Positions 1 to 7,557 of a DNA stretch of 32,710 nucleotides are shown one piece after another. The notes under the pieces are model-generated. The model saw only the letters and a program-made list of their open reading frames with translations, did not search any database and had not been told where the DNA came from. Each line of letters opens with the position of its first letter. Positions within the stretch are counted from its first letter, which is position 1. Location: assembly GCA_001824275.1 (NCBI GenBank), contig MHWW01000011.1, positions 34,767-67,476 on the forward strand, read 5' to 3'. Both the position numbers and the translations under genes were made by a program. Source of the DNA: Candidatus Zambryskibacteria bacterium RIFOXYC1_FULL_39_10 (GTDB taxonomy: Bacteria > Patescibacteriota > Minisyncoccia > Phycocordibacterales > WO2-35-19).

Positions 1-124
1 CTAACCTCCTCCCTACCTCCCCCTTACCTTAAGGGGGAGGTGACTACTATCTATTATTCCTTCTATACTCTAGAACTGGTTGGGTGGCTCCCTCCTTAAT
101 GTAAGGAGGGTTGGGGAGGTTAGA
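1..124. repeat. Composite inverted repeat with two hairpins (GC-rich hairpin family)
   Basis: The outer ends read CTAACCTCC and GGAGGTTAG, exact complements. Inside are two hairpins, one of the form CCTCCCCCTTA/TAAGGGGGAGG near 16-40 and one CCCTCCTTA-atg-TAAGGAGGG near 92-112. It belongs to the same style as the copies at 5297-5370, 20121-20178, 20451-20540 and 30649-30722. It lies just downstream of the ruvB stop, so it could also help end ruvB transcription. Its left end may continue outside the window. Confidence 0.6.
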
Positions 125-145
125 ATGATAGGGATATGGTGGGGT

Positions 146-1165
146 TTATAATAATTTCTCCTGTTTGTTTTTTGGTATATCTAAACCTAAATGTTCATAA
201 GCAAGTTTGGTTAACACTCTACCACGCGGAGTGCGTTCGATGAAACCCATCTGCAAAAGATAGGGTTCATTAAATTCTTCAATGGTAGCTTCTTCTTCCG
301 AAAGGGAAGCGGCTAAAGTATTGAGGCCAACCGGCCCACCACCAAACTTCTTAGCTATTGTTTCAAGCAGGGTCTTGTCAGAAGCGTTTAGGCCGACATT
401 ATCAATACCCAAAAGTTTAAACGACTCATTTACTACATCTTGATCGATATCTTTTTTATTTATCTGAGCGTAGTCCCTTGCTCTTTTCAATAAGTAATTG
501 GCGGTACGCGGAGTAAACCGACTTCTCTCAGCTATAGTTTGAGCGGCGCTTTTTTCAAGGGAGATGCCTAGGATATCGGCCGAGCGCTTGATGATACTCA
601 TTATTTCGTTTGTATTATAAAATTCAAGCTTAAATACTCCACCAGAAAAACGGCTTCTAAGAGGAGAAGAAATCATAGCCACTCTAGTAGTTGCGCCGAT
701 TAAAGTGAAAGGGGGGAGATCAAGTTGAATAGTCCTTGCGCTTGGTCCTTTACCAATAATAATATCTAAAGAGCGTGACTCCATCGCGGGGTAAAGGACT
801 TCTTCAATGGTTTTATTGAGGCGATGTATTTCATCAATAAAAAGAATATCGCCCGGCGAAAGGTTGGTCAAAATCGAAGCCAGGTCACCCACTTTTTCAA
901 TTGCTGGACCTGAGGTCGAACGCATTTGACTGCTAGTTTCTTTTGCTATAAGATGGGCCAGTGTGGTTTTACCAAGCCCTGGAGGGCCGTAAAATAGTAA
1001 GTGTTCTGGTGGATGCTCGCGTTCTTTAGCGGCATTTAAGAGAATATGGAGGTTTTTCTTTATATTCTCTTGGCCAATATACTCATCCCACTTTGAGGGC
1101 CTCAAGGTTTGATCTAAAAATTCAAGATCTCTGCTCTCTTCTGGTTTTTTGTTGTTCCTTGACAT
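146..1165 (-). CDS. ruvB: Holliday junction branch migration helicase RuvB
   Basis: RuvB is the AAA+ ATPase ring that drives branch migration of Holliday junctions together with RuvA. The 339-residue product has the usual family length and all core motifs: Walker A GPPGLGKTT (about residues 60-68), Walker B with DEIHR, sensor 1 GATTR, an RSRF segment at the arginine-finger position, and a C-terminal winged-helix region with GGGPVGL. ruvA lies about 12 kb away in this window (12914-13480) rather than next to it, and ruvX is at 16473. The start codon lies just before a strong divergent promoter for the RNA candidate at 1212-1379. I see no clear Shine-Dalgarno. Identification is secure from the motifs. 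Confidence 0.97.
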   Translation of the reverse strand: MSRNNKKPEESRDLEFLDQTLRPSKWDEYIGQENIKKNLHILLNAAKEREHPPEHLLFYGPPGLGKTTLAHLIAKETSSQMRSTSGPAIEKVGDLASILTNLSPGDILFIDEIHRLNKTIEEVLYPAMESRSLDIIIGKGPSARTIQLDLPPFTLIGATTRVAMISSPLRSRFSGGVFKLEFYNTNEIMSIIKRSADILGISLEKSAAQTIAERSRFTPRTANYLLKRARDYAQINKKDIDQDVVNESFKLLGIDNVGLNASDKTLLETIAKKFGGGPVGLNTLAASLSEEEATIEEFNEPYLLQMGFIERTPRGRVLTKLAYEHLGLDIPKNKQEKLL

Positions 1166-1187
1166 ATTTTATCCAATATGATATACT
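1159..1187 (+). promoter_or_regulatory. Consensus promoter for the structured RNA candidate
   Basis: TTGACA (1159-1164), a 17-nt spacer and TATACT (1182-1187) read on the plus strand. The -35 overlaps the ruvB start codon, so by itself it could be a coding coincidence, but the exact spacing and the structured segment that begins about 25 nt downstream support a real promoter. Expected transcription start is near 1194. Confidence 0.55.
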
Positions 1188-1211
1188 CTAGTTGAGTTTG
1201 AAATATCATCA

Positions 1212-1379
1212 ATTGGGGAGATAAATCTCTAAGCGACGTCTTGCTTTGCGGGGTTAGACATTAAATCAAGGAAGTGCCGGTACCATCTTTCGGGAGGGAC
1301 CACTAGCTCTTTCCTCAGAATAATGTTTTGCTTTCGATTTAAATATTGAAAGTGTCGCTTAGAGATTTATATTCCCAAT
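1212..1379 (+). ncRNA. Structured RNA candidate with a long closing stem (6S-like shape)
   Basis: Positions 1212-1237 pair with 1354-1379 over about 26 bp, including a perfect 17-bp block whose core is CTCTAAGCGAC; there is one G-A mismatch and one G-U pair. Inside are GUCU/AGAC, AUUAAAUC with GAUUUAAAU, and a central GC-rich hairpin near 1275-1316. No reading frame is convincing. A consensus promoter lies just upstream on the plus strand. The length (about 170 nt) and the long closing stem around a looser interior recall 6S RNA, but I do not recognise conserved 6S sequence, and it has no RNase P, SRP or tmRNA signatures I can see. Strand choice rests on the promoter. Confidence 0.5.
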
Positions 1380-1446
1380 ATCTTTTCCTTCTAGTTCTCA
1401 TTATTCACAAAACTTGGTTCCATTCAATTTTTTTTGTGTATAACTT

Positions 1447-3126
1447 TTATTCTTCCAAATCAATAACTCTTGATAGTTCGTCAAAAGAGGTGAGGCCTTG
1501 TAAAATTTTAATTATACCGTCTTGCTTCATATTCAATATGTTTTGGTTTTCTGAAGCTTTGTTTATTTCTCTTTCACTCGGATTTTTAATGACCACGTTT
1601 TCTATAGACTCGTCTGTAAGGATTGCTTCATAAATACCAGTGCGTCCCTTGAAGCCTGTGAAATTGCATTCGGCACAACCAACAGCCTCATATATATGGT
1701 CCATATCCAAACCCTTTAAATACTCTTTGTTTTTGATACTTTCGGTGTTGATTTTTATCAATCGGTTTTCTTTATCTCCCAACACAGCCTTTTTTCTACA
1801 AGCTGGACAAAGTTTCCTTATAAGTCTTTGGGCCATAGCGATATTGATGGCTGAAGTAATAACTTTCGGATTTACTCCGAGCTCAATAAGTCTGGGGAAG
1901 GTGCCGGCAGCGTTGTTGGTGTGTAAGGTGGAAAAAACCAAGTGTCCGGTCAGTGCAGAGTTGACCGCAATCTCAGCAGTTTCTTCATCTCTAATTTCAC
2001 CCACCATTATCACATCTGGATCTTGTCGCAATGCGCTTCGCAAACCTTCTAAAAATGTATAACCCTTTTCTTCCTCAACTTGAGTTTGAACGATACCTTT
2101 AAGGTGATACTCAATAGGGTTTTCAATAGTAATTATTTTAATTTCCGGATTGTGAATTTTTTTGAGGAAAGCATAGAGAGTGGTGGTTTTGCCCGAACCG
2201 GTAGGACCTGTGTTTAGTATCATACCATTTGGTTTTTTGAGCTCTCGCATAATAATTCCAAGCAAATGATTGTTGATACCGAGATCTTCAAGGGGCACAG
2301 AAATAGCATTGGGGTTTAAAACTCTCATCACTACCGACTCGCCATATCCACCAGGCAATAGCGAAGTTCTGATTTCTATCTCTACATCGCCGAGCTTTAT
2401 ACTAAATCGGCCGTCTTGCGCTTTTTCTTTGGTATTAAGTTTCAGATTTGAAATGAGTTTAATACGAGAGACCAGTAAATTAAAAACTGATGTTTCAATC
2501 GTCAAAATATCATTTAACACACCGTCTAGACGGTACCTTAGTCTCACCGATTTTTCTTCAGGCTCAAGATGGATGTCAGAAGCATTTATAGAAATTGCAC
2601 CAGCTAAAATAATTTCAAGTATTCGTGAAATACGATAGTTTTTTTTCTGAGCGATTATTGATTCAATTGATTTTTTTATATCTTCTGCATTCTTAACTGA
2701 TTTGGCTAAATCCTGAATTTCATCACTTGCGATGTCTAATGCACCACCTTTAGTTTCCATAGAATATGAAAGGTCTTTGTATCGACTCCAAACTTTTTCT
2801 AAACTCTGATGGGACACCATAAAAAGAGAGGGGAGATACCCTCGATCCTTCAAGTTTTCAACCAAAGCGACAGTTTTGGAATTATTGGGAGAAATTATAG
2901 CTAAAGAAACTTTTTTGTTTGTGATATTGAAAGGCGCCACTTCTGCTTCTCTGGCCTCTGACTCCTTAATTACTCTAAGGGCATCAATATTTACCGGACT
3001 TACACCTAAATCAATATAAGGAAGTTGGTATTTTTGGGACATAGCCTGTGCCAAACTTTCCTCTTCTTGCTCCCTGAGCTCGCCAAGCTTTTGGCGCTGT
3101 TTATCTTCGTTAAATTTAATGGACAT
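1447..3126 (-). CDS. pilB: Type IV pilus assembly ATPase PilB / GspE family
   Basis: This is the cytoplasmic hexameric ATPase that powers pilus extension. It has an N-terminal GspE/PilB-like domain (about residues 25-130), a central helical part, Walker A GPTGSGKTTT, an Asp box, Walker B around IMVGEIRDEETAEIA and a His box with TGHLVFSTLHTNNA, then a tetracysteine zinc site (CPAC and CAEC) before the C-terminus. I start at 3126: the ATG there has TATAAT exactly 6 nt upstream, whereas the longer frame to 3195 runs through repeat sequence and adds a low-quality 23-residue leader. The start gives 559 residues, normal for the family. The pilM-N-O partners lie at 16900-19428, so the pilus genes are split here. 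Confidence 0.93.
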   Translation of the reverse strand: MSIKFNEDKQRQKLGELREQEEESLAQAMSQKYQLPYIDLGVSPVNIDALRVIKESEAREAEVAPFNITNKKVSLAIISPNNSKTVALVENLKDRGYLPSLFMVSHQSLEKVWSRYKDLSYSMETKGGALDIASDEIQDLAKSVKNAEDIKKSIESIIAQKKNYRISRILEIILAGAISINASDIHLEPEEKSVRLRYRLDGVLNDILTIETSVFNLLVSRIKLISNLKLNTKEKAQDGRFSIKLGDVEIEIRTSLLPGGYGESVVMRVLNPNAISVPLEDLGINNHLLGIIMRELKKPNGMILNTGPTGSGKTTTLYAFLKKIHNPEIKIITIENPIEYHLKGIVQTQVEEEKGYTFLEGLRSALRQDPDVIMVGEIRDEETAEIAVNSALTGHLVFSTLHTNNAAGTFPRLIELGVNPKVITSAINIAMAQRLIRKLCPACRKKAVLGDKENRLIKINTESIKNKEYLKGLDMDHIYEAVGCAECNFTGFKGRTGIYEAILTDESIENVVIKNPSEREINKASENQNILNMKQDGIIKILQGLTSFDELSRVIDLEE

Positions 3127-3138
3127 GGGTTTATTATA
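3127..3138 (-). promoter_or_regulatory. -10 element 6 nt before pilB start (leaderless promoter)
   Basis: TATAAT on the minus strand at 3138-3133, then six bases, then the ATG at 3126. The usual distance from -10 to transcription start would place +1 at or next to the A of the start codon. No good -35 is visible; that region is occupied by repeat-like C/T-rich sequence (about 3140-3175). Confidence 0.5.
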
Positions 3139-3236
3139 CCTCACCCCCTGCCTCCTTAACAGGAGCTGTCCACTCTTTGGATATTTTAATTTCATAAAAA
3201 TAATCTCAAAGAGTCTTGCAGATGTTCCAAGTATTC

Positions 3237-3268
3237 ACATCCTCACTCTCCTATATTAGGAGAGGGGA
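3237..3268. repeat. Short GC-rich hairpin repeat fragment
   Basis: CTCTCCTA-tat-TAGGAGAG is a perfect 8-bp stem following CCTCA. It looks like a shortened member of the GC-rich hairpin family and sits between pilB and the promoter of the 3338 gene. Confidence 0.45.
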
Positions 3269-3288
3269 AAAAAGAACTAAATTCGTGC

Positions 3289-3329
3289 TTGACAAGAGCA
3301 TTGTAATTTGCTATAATAAAGGCTGGAGG
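3289..3329 (+). promoter_or_regulatory. Consensus sigma70 promoter plus strong Shine-Dalgarno
   Basis: TTGACA (3289-3294), exactly 17 nt, TATAAT (3312-3317), then GGAGG (3325-3329) 8 nt before the ATG at 3338. Both hexamers are perfect consensus. This contrasts with most genes here, which have only a -10 next to the start codon. Confidence 0.85.
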
Positions 3330-3337
3330 CAGGTACC

Positions 3338-3886
3338 ATGAAAATCAACGCGTTTTCGTCCATTTTTGCGCTTTTGGTGGGGCTTCTTAGCCTCGCCTTA
3401 CCCGCATCATGTCAAAGTCAGGCAGGTTCAGTCGCCATCGCGGCGGCAATCCGGCCAGCGCAGAGCCCTGTTTACACTGAGCTCGAAGGAGAGCAGTCCG
3501 GTTCGGTCATCATATCGGCCAACACCGAACTAGATGAGTACGCTCAGTGTGTTGCCAACATGAAGGCTTCGGGTGCATCCTACAAAGAGGGTGCAAAAGA
3601 CTGCAAGGACTACCGAAAGGTTCTTGCGAAGGAGTCTACCCGCATCGCCAACGAGGCCGCCGACGCAACCAAAGCGTCTCGGCCGATGATTATCAGCGGT
3701 TATGGGAGGGGTTATAGCAGTAGTTATGGCTATAGTTATCCCCGCGAAAGGGTCGTCTATCAGGCATCATCGCCACAGCCAGTGGCTCAAGCACGACCTG
3801 CAGCGGTGGCGCGACCGGCAGCACAGCCTCGGCCAGCGGCAAAACCCAGACCTGCGGCATCACCGCGACCGATTCGAAATCGATAG
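3338..3886 (+). CDS. Secreted or lipoprotein-like protein with Pro/Ala-rich tail
   Basis: I do not recognise a family. The 182-residue product begins with a signal peptide (basic KIN, hydrophobic stretch to about residue 24) ending in LPASC, so either lipid attachment at Cys25 or ordinary cleavage is possible; proline at -3 is unusual for a lipobox. The middle (residues 60-120) is polar with two cysteines (YAQC and KDC). A Gly/Tyr/Ser segment (about 122-136) is followed by a tail of RPAA-type repeats (about 148-178). Base composition is clearly richer in G+C than the neighbours, and the gene stands alone between a perfect promoter and a strong terminator. That suggests high expression, recent transfer, or both. 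Function unknown; an envelope role is inferred from the signal peptide. Confidence 0.8.
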   Translation: MKINAFSSIFALLVGLLSLALPASCQSQAGSVAIAAAIRPAQSPVYTELEGEQSGSVIISANTELDEYAQCVANMKASGASYKEGAKDCKDYRKVLAKESTRIANEAADATKASRPMIISGYGRGYSSSYGYSYPRERVVYQASSPQPVAQARPAAVARPAAQPRPAAKPRPAASPRPIRNR

Positions 3887-3909
3887 GAGGTACACACCTC
3901 CACAAAACA

Positions 3910-3947
3910 AATGCTCGGCGACTTACGAGTCGTCGGGCATTTTCTTT
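3910..3947 (+). terminator. Rho-independent terminator after the 3338 gene
   Basis: AATGCTCGGCGACT (3910-3923) pairs with AGTCGTCGGGCATT (3928-3941) over 14 positions with G-U pairs, loop TACG, followed by a T-rich run. Confidence 0.85.
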
Positions 3948-3973
3948 TATTTCAAAATACGAGGCAAGAGTGA

Positions 3974-3985
3974 TAGAATCAGTCC
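3974..3985 (+). promoter_or_regulatory. Extended -10 element 6 nt before tsaE start
   Basis: TGATAGAAT ends at 3979, six bases before the ATG at 3986: an extended -10 (TGN plus hexamer) with the start codon at the expected +1. Confidence 0.5.
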
Positions 3986-4417
3986 ATGGAATTTATATCT
4001 AAAAGCCTTGGAGAAACAGCCGAAATAGCTTCTAATTTCGCTTCTACATTAGAATCAAAAGAAAACGGGGCGACCACCGTTGGTTTATATGGAGATTTGG
4101 GAAGCGGCAAGACCACTTTTATGAAATATTTAGCTCTTAGCCTCGGCATCACCGAAACTATCCAAAGCCCCACCTTTGTAATAATGAAATCTTTCAATCT
4201 TCAATCTTCAATCTTCAATAAATTAATCCATATAGATGCATACAGAATAGAAAGTGAAACAGAAATGCTAAACCTCGATTGGCAAGAAATAATTTCTGAT
4301 CCAAAAAATCTTATTTGCATAGAATGGCCAGAAAAAATAGCTGGTATTATGCCACCTCATATTGTGATAAAATTCGAACATGTCTCAGAAGCTGAAAGAA
4401 AAATTAGTATTGCTTGA
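3986..4417 (+). CDS. tsaE: tRNA threonylcarbamoyladenosine biosynthesis ATPase TsaE
   Basis: TsaE is the small P-loop ATPase that works with TsaB and TsaD to make t6A37 on ANN-decoding tRNAs. The 143-residue product shows Walker A GDLGSGKTTF, the SPTF motif, HIDAYR and IEWPEK, all in the family order. The start at 3986 is supported by an extended -10 six nt upstream. It overlaps polA by 38 nt, implying translational coupling. Residues around 66-74 are encoded by a tandem AATCTTC-type simple repeat (4194-4219), which appears to have been absorbed into a loop. Confidence 0.93.
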   Translation: MEFISKSLGETAEIASNFASTLESKENGATTVGLYGDLGSGKTTFMKYLALSLGITETIQSPTFVIMKSFNLQSSIFNKLIHIDAYRIESETEMLNLDWQEIISDPKNLICIEWPEKIAGIMPPHIVIKFEHVSEAERKISIA

Positions 4418-6773
4418 TGCTCACGCTATTATCCATAGGGCTTATCATGCCTTGCCCGACTTTGCGACGAGCAAGGGAGAGCCGACGGGTGCACTTTACG
4501 GTCTGGTTCTCATGATTTTGAAAATCGCGACCGATCTTAGGCCGGACTACATTGTGGCTTGTTATGATTTACCCAAACCAACTTATAGACACGAAGTTTA
4601 TGAAGGCTACAAAGCGGGTAGGGCCAAAACCGATGATAATTTGGCCTTGCAACTTGAGAAATCAAAAGAGGTTTGTGATGCGCTGAGCATCCCCATTTAT
4701 TCCAAAGAAGGTTTTGAGGCAGATGACATGCTTGGCACTATCGTTGAGAAAACTAAAAATGACAAAAATTTAGAAATAATTATAGCCTCAGGTGATATGG
4801 ACACGATGCAGCTTATAGACAAAAGGGTTAAGGTCTATACTCTCAAGAAAGGCATCAAAGACACTATTTTATATGATGAAAAAGCGGTTATAGAGAGATT
4901 CGGGTTTCAACCCAAACTCCTCGTTGATTTTAAAGGATTAAGAGGTGACCCATCCGACAACATAATCGGTATCGCTGGGATAGGAGAAAAGAGTGCAACT
5001 GATTTAATTAAAAATTTTGGAACTATTGAAGAAATTTATAAAGTTCTCAAAAAAAATCCTGAAAAATTAGAAGCTGTTGGTATCAGAAAAGGGATAATAG
5101 AACTTTTGAAGGAGGGGGGGGAAGAAGCGAAATTTAGTAAAATGCTTGCGACCATCAGGAGAGATGCGCCAATTGATTTCAAATTACCAAATCAAAAATG
5201 GAAGGAGGGAGTTGATATAAAAGCTGCCGAGAATTTGTTTGGAGTATTGGAGTTTAGGACGATGGGAGCGAGATTGCGTACAACTCTGGGTGCAACAACC
5301 TCACCTAAAGATAATTCTAGTGTTCCTCTCCCTTCCCCTGCATCTTGGGGAAGGGCTGGGGATGAGGTTAAAGATATAGAAGAAACAAAAGTCGCTCTGT
5401 GGGTGGCTGATTCAAATATCTCTAACCCTGACTTAGAAGATGTCTTAAATTTTGCGGGCACTGATTCTCCGGAAAAAGCTAAGGAAATTATTTTTGAAGA
5501 ATTGAAAAAGAGAGAAGGCGAATTTATTTTTGAAGAAATAGAAAAACCACTTTTGCCAATTATTGAAAAAATGGAAAAGAGAGGAGTACTTATTGATTCA
5601 AAATTTCTAAATGATTTAAATAAAAATTATTCAAAACAACTAAAAGAAATAGAAAAGAAAGTGTGGCAAGAAGCTGGCACTGAATTTAATGTTTCTTCTC
5701 CAAAACAGTTGGGTGAAATCCTTTTTGATAAACTCGGATTAACTGTCAAATATCAAAAGAAGACCAGTACAGGCGCCAAATCAACCAAAGAGTCTGAATT
5801 ACAAAAAATGAAAGATTTGCATCCGATTATCCCCTTAATTTTGGAATACCGAGAACTTTCGAAATTGGTCTCAACTTATATAGAGCCCATTCCTAAAATG
5901 GTTGATGAAAGTGGCCGGCTACATGCCAAATTTATACAATCAGGCACTACGACAGGGCGTATGGCTTCGAGCAATCCCAACTTACAAAATATCCCTATTG
6001 GTTCTGAAAATGGCAAAGTGATTAGGAACGCATTCTTAGCCACTAAAGGATTTGATTTGGTGGCATTTGATTATTCCCAAATTGAATTACGCATCGCCGC
6101 ATTTCTTTCACAGGATTCAAAACTTATTGAAATATTTAAAAGTGGCAAAGATATTCATAGTGCCGTTGCCTCGGAAGTATTTGGGGTTAGAGAGAGTGAA
6201 GTGACCAAAGATATGAGAAGACAAGCTAAAGTTATAAATTTTGGAATTTTATATGGAATGGGTGTAAACGCCTTAACACAAAATTTGGGCTCAGACAGGA
6301 AGACGGCTCAAGAATTTTATAATACTTATTTTGAAAAATTTAATGGTTTGGCAAAATATTTAGACAACACCAAAAGTGAAGCTGAAAAATTGGGTTACAC
6401 CAAAACATTTTTTGGGCGCAGGAGGTATTTTGAAGGATTGAAATCTAAATTACCTTTTATTAAAGCGGCGGCAGAGAGGATGGCAATAAACGCTCCAATC
6501 CAGGGCACCTCAGCTGATATTATTAAAATCGCCATGAAGAAGGTTGACGACTATATTGTTCAAAATAAATTGGAAGACAAAGTATATTTAATTCTTCAAA
6601 TTCATGATGAATTAATTTTTGAAATTGAGAGTGGAAAAATAAATGAGGTGTTGTCAAAAATAAAAGAGATAATGCAAAATATTATTCCTCTGGATAAAAT
6701 TTCTGGAGTGCCGATCATCGTCAATTCAGCCACAGGTCCAAATTGGGGCGAGATGTCTCCAATTGAAAATTGA
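4380..6773 (+). CDS. polA: DNA polymerase I with 5' nuclease and a reduced proofreading region
   Basis: Pol I fills gaps and removes primers. The 797-residue product has an N-terminal 5' nuclease domain (about 1-295, with EADDMLG and DFKGLRGDPSDNI), then a polymerase domain from about residue 385 with motif A DYSQIELRIA, motif B RRQAKVINFGILYGMG and motif C IHDELIFE. Between them lie only about 85 residues where a 3'-5' exonuclease domain of roughly 190 would normally sit, and the DxE proofreading residues are not visible, so proofreading is probably absent. Residues about 306-331 are encoded by a GC-rich hairpin repeat (5297-5370) inserted in frame in the linker. The start overlaps tsaE by 38 nt. 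Confidence 0.95.
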   Translation: MSQKLKEKLVLLDAHAIIHRAYHALPDFATSKGEPTGALYGLVLMILKIATDLRPDYIVACYDLPKPTYRHEVYEGYKAGRAKTDDNLALQLEKSKEVCDALSIPIYSKEGFEADDMLGTIVEKTKNDKNLEIIIASGDMDTMQLIDKRVKVYTLKKGIKDTILYDEKAVIERFGFQPKLLVDFKGLRGDPSDNIIGIAGIGEKSATDLIKNFGTIEEIYKVLKKNPEKLEAVGIRKGIIELLKEGGEEAKFSKMLATIRRDAPIDFKLPNQKWKEGVDIKAAENLFGVLEFRTMGARLRTTLGATTSPKDNSSVPLPSPASWGRAGDEVKDIEETKVALWVADSNISNPDLEDVLNFAGTDSPEKAKEIIFEELKKREGEFIFEEIEKPLLPIIEKMEKRGVLIDSKFLNDLNKNYSKQLKEIEKKVWQEAGTEFNVSSPKQLGEILFDKLGLTVKYQKKTSTGAKSTKESELQKMKDLHPIIPLILEYRELSKLVSTYIEPIPKMVDESGRLHAKFIQSGTTTGRMASSNPNLQNIPIGSENGKVIRNAFLATKGFDLVAFDYSQIELRIAAFLSQDSKLIEIFKSGKDIHSAVASEVFGVRESEVTKDMRRQAKVINFGILYGMGVNALTQNLGSDRKTAQEFYNTYFEKFNGLAKYLDNTKSEAEKLGYTKTFFGRRRYFEGLKSKLPFIKAAAERMAINAPIQGTSADIIKIAMKKVDDYIVQNKLEDKVYLILQIHDELIFEIESGKINEVLSKIKEIMQNIIPLDKISGVPIIVNSATGPNWGEMSPIEN
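5297..5370. repeat. GC-rich hairpin repeat inside polA
   Basis: Outer ends AACCTCACC and GGATGAGGTT are near-complementary; inside is CCCTTCCCC (5330-5338) pairing with GGGGAAGGG (5347-5355). The frame stays open across it and it encodes the Ser/Pro-rich linker between the nuclease and polymerase parts. Confidence 0.65.
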
Positions 6774-6797
6774 AAATTAAAAATTGAAAATTTAGAA

Positions 6798-7229
6798 ATG
6801 CAAGACAGTTTATTTAAACAATATAAAGAAATATTTCAAGAAGAAATAGAAATCCAAAATGAAAAAAGTGGCATTTCTAAGTATGCTTACAGCCCCTTTG
6901 CTATACAAGACGCGGTGGGGGAAAGGAGTGTCAAAAAGGTTTGGATTGAATATATAAAATTAAGACTAAGCGGTATTGAAGCTGAGGACTTGATTCATAA
7001 AATAATAAGTAAAGTCAAAGACATGGTAGCCATAAACCAAGGGGCTACCAAAGAGGATTTGGGCATAAAAGATTATCCTTTTTCAAAATCCAAAAAAGAT
7101 CTTAAAAATTGGAAAACAGAAGATTTAAAAAATTTCTACGGGGTGTTGGTAGAAATTTATCATCGCTCTCGGATGGAATCAGGCAATGAATTGGATGTGG
7201 CCCTAGAAAAGTTGTTGCTTAGTATCTAA
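6798..7229 (+). CDS. Small protein resembling the C-terminal collar domain of DNA polymerase III delta
   Basis: Not firmly recognised. The 143-residue, all-helical product contains YAYSPFAIQDAV and, near the C-terminus, KDYPFSKSKKDLKNW, then a helix with VLVEIYHRSRMESG and ELDVALEKLLLSI. This order matches the last helices of HolA-type clamp-loader delta subunits (HPF...K..., LEADxxxKxG, DPELALExLLL). The AAA+ part of delta is missing, so it would be a stand-alone collar domain. It follows polA by 24 nt of AT-rich repeat sequence (AATTGAAAATT units) and overlaps the convergent 7219-7557 gene by 11 nt. The remote match is from memory of the family pattern. Confidence 0.55.
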   Translation: MQDSLFKQYKEIFQEEIEIQNEKSGISKYAYSPFAIQDAVGERSVKKVWIEYIKLRLSGIEAEDLIHKIISKVKDMVAINQGATKEDLGIKDYPFSKSKKDLKNWKTEDLKNFYGVLVEIYHRSRMESGNELDVALEKLLLSI

Positions 7230-7557
7230 ATCTAGCCATAATCCAGTTGGTATTGCGGATATTTTTGCTTATTGATTTTATACCAGCATAAGCTGTCCGC
7301 ACTAAAAATCCGAGGATAAAGGCTTGAATAATCCAGCTAGTGTTTAAAATAGCGCTAGTGAGAAAACTAAATACTGAAAACGTATCATTTTTTATTATAC
7401 TAGTTGTGTTTACAAAAACATCATACAAAGATACAGAAATAAAAGAAAATATAATAAAAACTGCAAGCATAAAATAATCAGGATGTTCTTTTAAAACATT
7501 CTTAGAATACTCCAAGTAAACTCGAAGCATTATTCTTTTTTTAAGACTGTTATTCAT
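7219..7557 (-). CDS. Small two-TM membrane protein coupled to the sigma factor
   Basis: I do not recognise the family. The 112-residue product has a basic N-terminal cytoplasmic segment (about 1-27) and two hydrophobic segments (about 29-50 and 68-95), ending in a short basic tail. Its ATG lies inside the end of the sigma-factor gene (ATGAATAA, 8-nt overlap), so the two are almost certainly cotranslated. ECF sigma factors are often paired this way with membrane anti-sigma factors, which makes that role a reasonable guess, but no ZAS motif (HxxxCxxC) is present. Its 3' end overlaps the convergent gene by 11 nt. Confidence 0.7.
   Translation of the reverse strand: MNNSLKKRIMLRVYLEYSKNVLKEHPDYFMLAVFIIFSFISVSLYDVFVNTTSIIKNDTFSVFSFLTSAILNTSWIIQAFILGFLVRTAYAGIKSISKNIRNTNWIMARFRY

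Noticed and set aside
1212-1379. RNase P, SRP RNA or tmRNA
   Set aside because: GAGGAAAG on the minus strand recalls RNase P P4, but the partner ACAGAAA-type sequence and the rest of the core are absent; no SRP loop or tmRNA tRNA-like ends are visible.
1346-1633. 95-codon plus-strand frame opposite the pilB 3' end
   Set aside because: Antisense shadow of pilB and of the structured RNA; no family features.
3693-4028. Overlapping frames on both strands across the GC-rich 3338 gene
   Set aside because: Shadows caused by high G+C and the lack of stop codons; the 3338 frame has the promoter, ribosome site and signal peptide.
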